IMG/VR virus record: IMGVR_UViG_3300037189_005453
Location: 1-64,000 of that record
DNA length: 64,000 nt
Reading direction: 5' to 3' (one strand)
Source: a virus
Positions 1 to 5,295 of the stretch are shown one piece after another. A program made the position numbers and the translations under genes. How positions within the stretch are numbered: the first letter of the stretch is position 1; each line of letters starts with the position of its first letter. Under the pieces are notes generated by a model. The model had not been told where the DNA came from. It saw nothing but the letters and a program-made list of their open reading frames with translations, and ran no database searches.

Positions 1-60
1 CTGATACTTGACTGGCTTGAGGAGGAGTCCTTCTTGAATTCCAGTGCCCAAAATACCCAT
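1..60 (-). CDS. N-terminus of an unidentified protein (runs off the left edge)
   Basis: The first 20 codons of a leftward gene are present, starting at the ATG at 60-58 and reading MGILGTGIQEGLLLKPVKYQ. A ribosome-binding sequence (AGGAAAGAG) lies just upstream. The rest is outside the window, so no function can be assigned. The 76 bases up to the next stop (61-136) contain nothing recognisable. Confidence 0.6.
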   Translation of the reverse strand, partial: MGILGTGIQEGLLLKPVKYQ

Positions 61-136
61 TATTATTCTCTTTCCTAGAGGTTGATTGAAGTCGGATATC
101 CAGCGTACCAAGCTCTGCGGAAAGGGCTTCTAATAA

Positions 137-265
137 CTAGCTTTTTGGGTGAGGTTCTTTTACAAGACGACGCTTCGTTGCGTCAAAAACCCAAACAGCG
201 TGCTTCCATGCTTTGCCATTTGGGCGGTTGTCGTTTCGGTCACCACGCTTTTTAGGTGCAGCCAT
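137..265 (-). CDS. small basic protein, 42 aa, unknown
   Basis: This short gene starts with MAAPKKRGDRNDNRPNGKAW and ends in KEPHPKS. It is rich in Lys and Arg (pI clearly basic) and carries one aromatic patch (HAVWVFD). Its ATG overlaps the stop of the upstream gene (TAATG), which fits translational coupling, and GGAGAAGAAG lies just upstream. I recognise no family. The composition would suit nucleic-acid binding, but that is only inference. Confidence 0.6.
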   Translation of the reverse strand: MAAPKKRGDRNDNRPNGKAWKHAVWVFDATKRRLVKEPHPKS

Positions 266-444
266 TATTCTTCTTCTCCAAATTTATTGATCTGATTTGC
301 CAAGTTATCTAGGGCACCTGGTGTCTCTAGTATAACTTCAATAAGGGTTGGCAACAGCTTCTGCAGCTCTAAAGCTCGAGGATAAGTCATTAGCTTATAA
401 CGTGATTCTAGAATGTGCGCTGCATCTTCTCGCGTAGTATTCAC
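265..444 (-). CDS. hypothetical protein, 59 aa
   Basis: I place the start at a GTG at 444, which overlaps the stop of the preceding gene by four bases (GTGA). The open frame extends further upstream but only over the neighbouring gene. The product reads from NTTREDAAHILESRYKLMTY and is mostly predicted helix, with an acidic C-terminus (FGEEE). Its stop is coupled to the next gene. No family is recognised. Confidence 0.55.
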   Translation of the reverse strand: MNTTREDAAHILESRYKLMTYPRALELQKLLPTLIEVILETPGALDNLANQINKFGEEE

Positions 445-674
445 TTCTGCTCTCCCTTGATAAGCGCAACAACTGACTCGATGGGGTTGTCGTAGTCCCA
501 TCCGCGCGGGTAATCGGTAATGCTTTCGAGTAGCGCGATAATGCGTTCACGCTCCAACAAAGCCCCGTACTCAATACGGCGGTGACAAGACGGGTGCTCG
601 TACTTTCCAAATATAGGCTCAGACAACAAGAACCCTGGGTTCTCACAATACGTACACGTAATCTCTGCGTCCAT
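441..674 (-). CDS. small zinc-ribbon-like protein, 77 aa
   Basis: The protein begins MDAEITCTYCENPGF and later has a CHRR segment, so residues Cys7, Cys10, His27 and Cys29 could bind zinc. The C-terminal half (LLERERIIALLESITDYPRG) resembles the arginine-rich helix seen in many small actinophage proteins that start 'xxAYxxGxxxERxRIIxLL'. It is the first gene after the tRNA/tmRNA-like region. The ATG at 674 has a good SD (AAGGAG). Function unknown. Confidence 0.65.
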   Translation of the reverse strand: MDAEITCTYCENPGFLLSEPIFGKYEHPSCHRRIEYGALLERERIIALLESITDYPRGWDYDNPIESVVALIKGEQK

Positions 675-697
675 TTTATTCTCCTTCTTGTTATTTG

Positions 698-782
698 CGG
701 TTTAGGTAAGATTCGAACTCACGGTAGCTTTCACTACAACAGTTTTCAAGACTGCCACCTTCGGCCACTCGGTCACTAAACC
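698..782 (-). tRNA. tRNA-Ser (anticodon UGA)
   Basis: The minus strand folds into a class II cloverleaf of 85 nt. The acceptor stem is GGTTTAG paired with CTAAACC, the D arm contains GAGTGGCCGAAGG, and the anticodon loop CTTGAAA gives anticodon TGA. A long variable arm (TGTAGTGAAAGCTACCG) and a T loop TTCGAAT follow. The discriminator base is G73, as in serine tRNAs. CCA is not encoded, so host CCA addition would be needed. Confidence 0.9.
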
Positions 783-825
783 TGGTAACTACACCAGTGC
801 GTTTACATACATGGGTGTAGCTCCG

Positions 826-905
826 TGGATCTGCTCAGAATCGAACTGAGGTCTTACAGCGCTCCCTCTCGGGCTTTCACTGCAATCGAAACCATTCTCA
901 GACCC
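826..905 (-). ncRNA. minimal tmRNA-like RNA (tRNA-like domain, no anticodon arm)
   Basis: The RNA begins GGGTCTG and closes with CAGATCC plus A73, giving a 7-bp acceptor stem whose third pair is G3-U70, the alanyl-tRNA synthetase identity element. The T arm is perfect (CTCAG, loop TTCGATT, CTGAG). Near the 5' end is AATGGTTTCGATTGC, closely matching the tmRNA hallmark GGUUUCGAC. There is no 7-nt anticodon loop. Instead GCAGTG pairs with CGCTGT around a CCC-GAGA-GGG hairpin. Full tmRNAs are usually more than 250 nt, so this is either a stripped-down functional RNA or a remnant. A degenerate tRNA is the alternative. Confidence 0.6.
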
Positions 906-910
906 TAGAT

Positions 911-951
911 GCTGGGCAGAGGCAGAAAGGAGGGAAAGACCTCTGCCCAGC
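911..951 (-). terminator. terminator-like hairpin with anti-SD-like loop, after hsp20
   Basis: A perfect 12-bp stem (GCTGGGCAGAGG at 911-922 with its complement at 940-951) lies 21 nt past the hsp20 stop. In the leftward transcript its loop reads TCTTTCCCTCCTTTCTG, which includes CCTCCTTTCT, the 3' tail of 16S rRNA. No U-run follows, so it may stabilise or process the RNA rather than terminate it. A second hairpin of the same design follows the SSB gene at 37369-37407. Confidence 0.55.
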
Positions 952-972
952 TACTTTTATACTACACGGTTG

Positions 973-1500
973 TTACTGAATGTCAATCTTCTTTGGCAGC
1001 AAAGCCTCGGGGATTTCATTCTTGCATACAACCATGAGTACGCCGTCCTCCATAGTAGCCTGCTTTACTTCAACATACTCCGAGAGTGCGAAGTTCAGCT
1101 TAAAGGCGCGCTTGGCGATGCCCTGATAAAGAACCTCGGTACCAGACTTCTTGATCTGATTCTCCGTAGGAATCTTCGCATCTGCGGCGGTGGCGATGGT
1201 AAGCGTCTGATCTACGACGCTGATCTCGATCTCATCCTTCTTGAAACCAGCCAGGGCCACGTCGATCATGTACGTGTTACCGTGCTTAGTAACGTTGTAC
1301 GGAGGGTACGACGGAGCTTTGCTGTCCGTGAGGGACTTGAGAGTAGCGAACACTGGATCGAACCCAATTGACCAACGGTCAAGATTGGGGAACAGTGTGT
1401 CGATGGTGGGTTTGGGTGGGGTGTCGTTCTTCCACTTTTTGATCTCATCCTCTTTGCGACGGGGTGGGAACTGGTCGTGGGGGTTGACAATGTAATTCAT
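973..1500 (-). CDS. small heat-shock protein (Hsp20/IbpA-like chaperone)
   Basis: The 175-aa product has a disordered, charged N-terminus (1-65) and an alpha-crystallin domain at about 66-165. Family signatures visible are YPPYNVTKHGNTYMIDVALAGF, then LYQGIAKRAFKLNFALSEYVEV and MEDGVLMVVCKNEIPE. It would act as an ATP-independent holdase for unfolded proteins in the infected cell. Small heat-shock proteins occur in other large myophages. The 5' leader can fold over the SD (see the entry at 1498-1565), and a 12-bp hairpin follows the stop. Length is normal for the family. Confidence 0.92.
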   Translation of the reverse strand: MNYIVNPHDQFPPRRKEDEIKKWKNDTPPKPTIDTLFPNLDRWSIGFDPVFATLKSLTDSKAPSYPPYNVTKHGNTYMIDVALAGFKKDEIEISVVDQTLTIATAADAKIPTENQIKKSGTEVLYQGIAKRAFKLNFALSEYVEVKQATMEDGVLMVVCKNEIPEALLPKKIDIQ

Positions 1501-1565
1501 ATCTTCTCCTTAAAGCAAGATAGTTCTTTTTAAGCGCCCGTTTGGCACGCTCTAAGGAGATTGTA
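1498..1565 (-). promoter_or_regulatory. possible RNA thermometer / SD-sequestering leader of hsp20
   Basis: In the leftward RNA, TCTCCTTAGAG (1560-1550) can pair with CTTTAAGGAGA (1515-1505) as 11 continuous pairs with one G-U, burying the SD AAGGAG just before the ATG at 1500. The 34-nt loop contains a smaller GC-rich stem. A -10-like TACAAT lies at 1565-1560. If it is used, the transcript would start inside the 5' arm and lose part of it. Read-through from the upstream gene would keep the arm. Confidence 0.4.
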
Positions 1566-1570
1566 TCAGA

Positions 1571-1891
1571 TTAGTCTAGGTTGCCGTAGTAACGAGGAGC
1601 AGGATTATTTGGCATATCAAACAGCGTGGGGTGAGAGTCTTTCTTCTGCTGTGCAAGACTTACGTTACTATTTGCAGTGGGTTCAGTGGCGGGAGCCTGT
1701 GCGGGCTTAGGGTACCCCTTAAACGGATGAGGAGAATCCTCGTACGGGATCTCCATGTGCTGCACGATTGCTGCACGAAGGGGAAATAGGCCCTTATCTG
1801 GGATATTTTCAAACTTTTGCCCACGCTGGCACGTAGAGCAGTTGTGCTTTTTTACCCAACTTATAAAGTCAGGGTGACGGATAGCAGCCAC
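1571..1891 (-). CDS. hypothetical protein with CxxC motif, 106 aa
   Basis: An N-terminal segment FISWVKKHNCSTCQRGQKF carries a CSTC pair and is followed by a Pro/Ala-rich, probably disordered middle (KGYPKPAQAPATEPTAN). The C-terminus ends APRYYGNLD. The ATG overlaps the upstream stop by one base, so it is translationally coupled. A partial zinc site or a redox CxxC are both possible, and I do not recognise a family. Confidence 0.6.
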   Translation of the reverse strand: MAAIRHPDFISWVKKHNCSTCQRGQKFENIPDKGLFPLRAAIVQHMEIPYEDSPHPFKGYPKPAQAPATEPTANSNVSLAQQKKDSHPTLFDMPNNPAPRYYGNLD

Positions 1892-2079
1892 TACTTATCC
1901 ATGGGCTTCCAGGTGGAGCGGCGACCCTTCTCGGTCTTAGGGGCTGGCTGAGGAGCCCGAGCTGCTACAAAGGTACTGCGACGTCCTTTAACCTGCTTAG
2001 GGGCTTTAGGAGCCTGTTTAGCCATGATTCCTTTGATCTGGGCAATACGCCAGTCTTTTGAGGTGTCGTCTCTGTCCAT
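1891..2079 (-). CDS. small basic repeat protein, 62 aa
   Basis: The protein contains two copies of a short basic motif, KQVKGRRSTFVA and KTEKGRRSTWKP, separated by a Pro/Ala linker (RAPQPAPKT). GRRST repeats like these could contact nucleic acid or be phosphorylation targets, but this is inference. Its ATG overlaps the upstream stop and its stop overlaps the next ATG, so it sits in a coupled trio of small genes. Confidence 0.6.
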   Translation of the reverse strand: MDRDDTSKDWRIAQIKGIMAKQAPKAPKQVKGRRSTFVAARAPQPAPKTEKGRRSTWKPMDK

Positions 2080-2240
2080 TAGGAATTCTGTTCCTTATCA
2101 TTGAGGTCAATAATGACCAGCTTCTCAGGGCCTGCGCCCAGATAAATCCATTCTACGGCAGACCAACCTTGCTCCTCAGCATAAGCCTCAGCGATCAAGT
2201 GGTTTGCTCCTTTAAGGATGTATCTATTACTACCTACCAT
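2079..2240 (-). CDS. hypothetical protein, 53 aa
   Basis: This gene starts MVGSNRYILKGANHLIAEAY and ends IIDLNDKEQNS. The pattern beta, helix (AEAYAEEQGW), beta (VEWIYLGAG), beta (KLVIID) suggests a compact mini-domain. Similar small 'xYILKGxxxxIAEAYAxExGW' proteins are common in actinophages, without known function. It is preceded by AAGGATAACC and coupled to the next gene (TAATG). Confidence 0.65.
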   Translation of the reverse strand: MVGSNRYILKGANHLIAEAYAEEQGWSAVEWIYLGAGPEKLVIIDLNDKEQNS

Positions 2241-2248
2241 GGTTATCC

Positions 2249-2365
2249 TTAATTCGCCCCTGCTTCTTCGGCTGCGAGCCTACGCCTGGTTAATTCCGCA
2301 GACACTGCCACCCAGTCGATCTTCCCATCGAAGATAAACTTACTGGTGTCAATAGGTTCGTCCAT
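2249..2365 (-). CDS. hypothetical protein, 38 aa, apparently leaderless
   Basis: The predicted peptide runs from MDEPIDTSKFIFDGKIDWVA to RLAAEEAGAN. There is no SD before the ATG. Instead an extended -10 promoter (TGG-CAGACT) places the hexamer exactly 12 to 7 bases upstream of the ATG, as expected for a leaderless message. The gene directly precedes the 53-aa gene. Confidence rests on this context because the ORF is very short. Confidence 0.5.
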   Translation of the reverse strand: MDEPIDTSKFIFDGKIDWVAVSAELTRRRLAAEEAGAN

Positions 2366-2399
2366 AAATCTAGTCTGCCAGACGGGGAAGATTTTTTTG
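2366..2399 (-). promoter_or_regulatory. extended -10 promoter, copy 4
   Basis: The leftward strand reads CTTCCCCGTCTGGCAGACTAG immediately before the ATG at 2365. The core TGG-CAGACT occupies 2380-2372, and the hexamer spans -12 to -7 relative to the start codon. It matches three other copies at 3270, 3755 and 4085. The rest of the gap up to 2477 contains only a small GGCGC/GCGCC hairpin. Confidence 0.5.
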
Positions 2400-2477
2400 C
2401 CCTAAGGCGCAACGCGCCCTCGACGGGGAAACTTTTTCTACCCTCTCAGCGGCCGTAGGATCGATTTTACGGGACTT

Positions 2478-3017
2478 TTATCCTAGGAGGCGACGTGTTA
2501 CCTTGGGAACGCCTTGAGCTTGGTACATCGTCACCAAACGCTCGGCGGGTGTGCGGCCAAGAATAGACTGAACGTTCAAAGCGTGGTTAACGGCAAACTC
2601 GGTGTCGTGGCCTTCTTTCAGGCCCTCAGGACGAAGTTGGCGTCCCAGACGCTCGAGCATGTGTGTGGCCTCGTGAGTGACTGTGCCTACATTCAGGCGC
2701 TCAGGTCGTACAACAAGGACACCATTTGCAGCCATACCAGCGTGCATGGTGTCGGGCCACTCTTCTCGCTCACCTGTTGTGGGGTTAATGCGGCCATGGA
2801 GACGAGGAGTGTACTCTCGGACTGTTCTCTTGTTTAAGGACTTACGGAGATCGTGGATGCCATAGTAGTCATCGTTATCTGGGTGATTGATGATCTCACC
2901 TACTAGATCACGTGCACCGCCCATGCTGATTGTCTTGGCAGCTTCGGGGTTAGTCTCTCGCCACAGTCGCTCAGCCTTGTAGAGGCGGCGAAGGTGTTCT
3001 TCCATGTGGGGTTCCAT
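2478..3017 (-). CDS. putative zinc metallopeptidase (HEATH motif)
   Basis: The 179-aa protein contains HEATHMLERLG at about 115-125, a canonical HExxH zinc site, followed by GHDTEF at about 136-141 that could supply the third ligand. This layout (HExxH, roughly 20 residues, GHDxxF/GHGxxF) resembles actinobacterial small metallohydrolases. The N-terminus is helical and charged. There is no signal peptide, so it should act in the cytoplasm or in the virion. The ATG directly follows the stop of the upstream gene. The substrate cannot be inferred. Confidence 0.7.
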   Translation of the reverse strand: MEPHMEEHLRRLYKAERLWRETNPEAAKTISMGGARDLVGEIINHPDNDDYYGIHDLRKSLNKRTVREYTPRLHGRINPTTGEREEWPDTMHAGMAANGVLVVRPERLNVGTVTHEATHMLERLGRQLRPEGLKEGHDTEFAVNHALNVQSILGRTPAERLVTMYQAQGVPKVTRRLLG

Positions 3018-3269
3018 TTAGCGTCCAATCAGCTTCTTGAAAAACTGCTTACGGTTAAGAGTCTTCTGCATGTGCTCAGAAAGGACCTCGTCCTTAATGG
3101 AGCGGCCATCGTGAGGATGCGCCTCGTGGTGTTCGTCGAGATCGGTCCCGTACTGGAGATTGTCCTCGTGCGAGTGGTGCTCGCTGTATGGGGCGTGGGC
3201 CCAGCCATCGCCTGCTGCAACAACCTCGGTTTTGCAGGATGCGCACTTTGCTGGTTCAAGAATAGTCAT
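3018..3269 (-). CDS. Cys/His-rich protein, paralogue of 3308-3754, 83 aa
   Basis: The N-terminus is ILEPAKCASCKTEVVAAGDG, then WAHAPYSEHHSHEDN, and HEAHPHDGRSI follows later. The same order (PAxCASC, W-x-HA, HxxxPxDGRSxxxH) occurs in the next gene upstream, so the two are paralogues. A CxxC with several histidines suggests zinc binding. It is preceded by promoter copy 1 and, like copies 2 and 4, starts with ATG at the predicted +1 base. Role unknown. Confidence 0.7.
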   Translation of the reverse strand: MTILEPAKCASCKTEVVAAGDGWAHAPYSEHHSHEDNLQYGTDLDEHHEAHPHDGRSIKDEVLSEHMQKTLNRKQFFKKLIGR

Positions 3270-3304
3270 AGATCAAGTTTCCCACATCTGCAGGGGCGTT
3301 TTAA
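3270..3304 (-). promoter_or_regulatory. extended -10 promoter, copy 1
   Basis: The leftward strand has TTAAAACGCCCCTGCAG followed by TGG-GAAACT, with the hexamer at -12 to -7 from the ATG at 3269. The upstream block AAAACGCCCCTGC is shared with copies at 3755 and 4085, and the 15-mer TTAAAACGCCCCTGC recurs alone on the plus strand at about 6552. Confidence 0.5.
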
Positions 3305-3307
3305 GGC

Positions 3308-3754
3308 TTAGTTGCCCCTGTTGGGGGGACCGTAGGTGTTTGGGCGTTTTTTAAAAGGTTTGAACTGGTGGCCAAGGTTACCCCTGTCGTCCAGATCTGG
3401 ACGACCAAGAATCTCGTTGTACTTTAGCTGAGGGTTCATAACCATGCTAGATCCGTACTTCTCGTAGGCGTTTAGATCCATGGCGGCGAGGTGTTGCTCT
3501 ACAGACCGACCGTCTCGAGGCGATGGCTCGTGATCCTCGTCAGCTTCCTGATCTTCAATGTCAGCTTTATTGTGACGAGCAATAAGCTCTTCTTTGGATA
3601 CTTTCTCTCCTGGAGCAACAATGTCTGGGGTGGCATGAGCGTGTGTCCATCCTGAAGGGTACTCCAGGTCACCTGAGAATGCGTGGATGTTTCGTCCACA
3701 AGAAGCACAGCGTGCTGGACCAAGGGCACCGTTGGAATTAAACTCTAAAGCCAT
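3308..3754 (-). CDS. Cys/His-rich protein, paralogue of 3018-3269, 148 aa
   Basis: Residues about 13-20 read PARCASCGRN and residues 35-41 WTHAHAT. A charged stretch with HEPSPRDGRSVEQHL follows, matching the architecture of its smaller neighbour. The C-terminal extra 60 residues are polar and end RPNTYGPPNRGN, probably disordered. Two CxxC/His sets suggest a zinc-binding fold. It is preceded by promoter copy 2 with no SD. No family is recognised. Confidence 0.7.
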   Translation of the reverse strand: MALEFNSNGALGPARCASCGRNIHAFSGDLEYPSGWTHAHATPDIVAPGEKVSKEELIARHNKADIEDQEADEDHEPSPRDGRSVEQHLAAMDLNAYEKYGSSMVMNPQLKYNEILGRPDLDDRGNLGHQFKPFKKRPNTYGPPNRGN

Positions 3755-3788
3755 ATAACTAGTGTGACATATCTGCAGGGGCGTTTTA
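3755..3788 (-). promoter_or_regulatory. extended -10 promoter, copy 2
   Basis: The leftward strand contains AAAACGCCCCTGCAGAT, then TGT-CACACT, with the hexamer at 3766-3761, exactly -12 to -7 from the ATG at 3754. There is no SD between, so the transcript is predicted to start at the start codon. Confidence 0.5.
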
Positions 3789-4028
3789 CTGCTTATCTTT
3801 TACAGCAGCTTTACGGAATGCTTCTTCGATCTCTTTGTCTGAGAGCTTACCGTCGTAGATGTAGCCTCGAGCAAACTCTTCGATAACGTTTGCTACTCCG
3901 AGGATTCCAGCCATGATGGCAGTTTGCCAAGTGGGAACATCCACTACAGCTCCAGCGCCAATAACAGAGAGCACGGAGAGAGCAAACACGGCAACAATAC
4001 GACCGACTACGTCAGTGATCTTCTTCAT
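3786..4028 (-). CDS. small membrane protein, holin candidate, 80 aa
   Basis: A hydrophobic N-terminal half (VGRIVAVFALSVLSVIGAGA, then TAIMAGILGVANVIEE) gives two possible membrane segments, and a charged C-terminal tail follows (DKEIEEAFRKAAVKDKQ). Size and layout match phage holins, which time lysis by perforating the inner membrane. No endolysin is adjacent, so this is a shape-based call. It has a good SD (AAGGAG) and a leader of about 54 nt from promoter copy 3. Confidence 0.5.
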   Translation of the reverse strand: MKKITDVVGRIVAVFALSVLSVIGAGAVVDVPTWQTAIMAGILGVANVIEEFARGYIYDGKLSDKEIEEAFRKAAVKDKQ

Positions 4029-4084
4029 GGGGGCTCCTTTAGTCTAAGTGCTCCCAATGCCCTCGTGCCGCGTTTGTTCTTCTG

Positions 4085-4118
4085 TACTATTGTGCCAGAC
4101 TGGCAGGGGCGTTTTTAG
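4085..4118 (-). promoter_or_regulatory. extended -10 promoter, copy 3
   Basis: The leftward strand reads AAAAACGCCCCTGCCAG, then TGG-CACAAT at 4097-4089. Unlike the other copies it is not followed directly by a start codon. A leader of about 54 nt with an SD leads to the ATG at 4028. It lies back to back with the rightward promoter at 4125. Confidence 0.5.
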
Positions 4119-4124
4119 GTTAAC

Positions 4125-4153
4125 TTGACAACCATATTTCTGGTGGATAGGAT
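4125..4153 (+). promoter_or_regulatory. sigma70-type promoter for the rightward operon
   Basis: A consensus -35 TTGACA (4125-4130) is separated by 17 bases from TAGGAT (4148-4153), 40 bases before the Dam start. This is the best match to the housekeeping promoter consensus I found in the window, and probably drives early expression by host polymerase. Confidence 0.7.
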
Positions 4154-4193
4154 CTAAAGGCGCGTTAAGCGCATAAGACACGAAAGAGATTAG

Positions 4194-4625
4194 ATGATCG
4201 TCAGTAAAGCATTACTCACTAGTAAGACAGAAGATTGGGCAACCCCCGATGTGCTGTTTGCTGAGTTGGATGCTGAGTTTAGCTTCACTTTAGATGTGTG
4301 TGCTGACAAGACCAATAATAAGACCCCCGCGTTTTTTGATAAAGAAACTGATGGACTATCCCAGCCTTGGACTGGAGTGTGCTTTATGAATCCCCCGTAC
4401 GGCCGCACCATAGGCTTGTGGGTCAAGAAAGCGTATGAGTCCAGCCTCGAGGGGGCTACTGTAGTCTGCCTAGTTCCTTCGCGCACCGATACGGCATGGT
4501 GGCATGACTACGCCATGAAGGGTGAGCTTCGTTTTATCCGCCGACGTTTGAAGTTTGTTGGCAGTGATGGCGTTCGTCGTGAAGCGCCCTTTCCTTCGGC
4601 CATCGTGATCTTTCGGCCCATTTAG
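4194..4625 (+). CDS. dam: phage DNA N-6-adenine methyltransferase (Dam)
   Basis: At 143 aa this matches the compact phage Dam family. It has the WATPDVLFAELDAEF opening, FTLDVCADKTNNKTPAFF as the AdoMet-binding region, and the catalytic motif NPPY at 66-69 followed by GRTIGLWVKKA. A conserved LRFIRRRLKF and a PFPSAIVIF ending are also typical. It would methylate adenine in phage DNA to resist restriction or mark DNA. It is the first gene of the rightward operon, directly behind a consensus promoter. The recognition site is not predictable here. Confidence 0.92.
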   Translation: MIVSKALLTSKTEDWATPDVLFAELDAEFSFTLDVCADKTNNKTPAFFDKETDGLSQPWTGVCFMNPPYGRTIGLWVKKAYESSLEGATVVCLVPSRTDTAWWHDYAMKGELRFIRRRLKFVGSDGVRREAPFPSAIVIFRPI

Positions 4626-5295
4626 GCTACTGCCTCAATTGAAAAAGGCTCAACCGTGTGTCTCACCTGGGCGCTATGCTGCTTGCTGTACCTGACGAAT
4701 ACCCCCTAACGGCGTGAGAGACTTTAGGTAATGAGTCGCCCTGCCCCACGCCTAGCGCGTGGGGGCGCGTAGCGTGTGAGTGAAAACTGACTAGCGTGGC
4801 TTATGAATGTGGGAAGTGTGAAAAGCGCGTGTGTCGCTATCGCGCGAATGACTGATAACCATTCGCGCCAACGGCGGTCAAACACACCCGCCGATCGCAC
4901 TACACACTTAGTAACCGTGGCGTGGCTATATGACTATCAACCATATGACTGCTATGCCCGAGGGTGTCACGGCGAACAGTGTGATAACCACACCTAACCT
5001 AACCAACTGTGTGTGGGTAACACACAGGCTAGGGGGAGGGTGAGCAATCATCTTCCCCCTAGCCATCTAACCAATCGCTTGGTGACGGTGTCGCGGGCAA
5101 TCCCCCCTTCTGCCCGTGGCACCTTCACCAGTTGTTGGTGAACAACTGGCTGTGTCTAGCGAACGCTAGGCGCACTACCCACACACGCTAAGGTGCGGAA
5201 CAACTGGTGCCAGTAATTGGAATTGACCACGATGCCGCAAGGTTTGGCACGAACCGCCACGCATCTTAGCCCTTACGCTCTGAAAGGAGCACGTT
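4626..5295 (+). other. 670-base non-coding stretch with a chain of strong hairpins
   Basis: No supportable gene is present. Perfect or near-perfect hairpins include a CCCCACG stem near 4745-4765, GCGCGAATG at 4842-4850 with 4860-4868, CTGTGTGT at 5007-5014 with 5020-5027, GGCTAGGGGGA at 5027-5037 with 5054-5064, and CCAGTTGTT at 5128-5136 with 5141-5149. The motif AACAACTGG recurs at about 5199. The region could be a long structured leader, an ncRNA or a replication origin. Confidence 0.5.

Noticed and set aside
826-905. Ordinary tRNA for the second RNA
   Set aside because: No 7-nt anticodon loop or normal anticodon stem can be drawn, and the interior is about 8 nt too long, while the tmRNA 5' motif and the G3-U70 pair fit well.
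970-1371. Rightward 133-codon frame opposite hsp20
   Set aside because: It is the antisense shadow of a clear alpha-crystallin gene.
4803-4997. 64-codon rightward frame in the hairpin region
   Set aside because: It crosses several perfect hairpins, has no SD and the translation has an irregular composition with many Cys, His and Thr residues; it looks like a chance frame.
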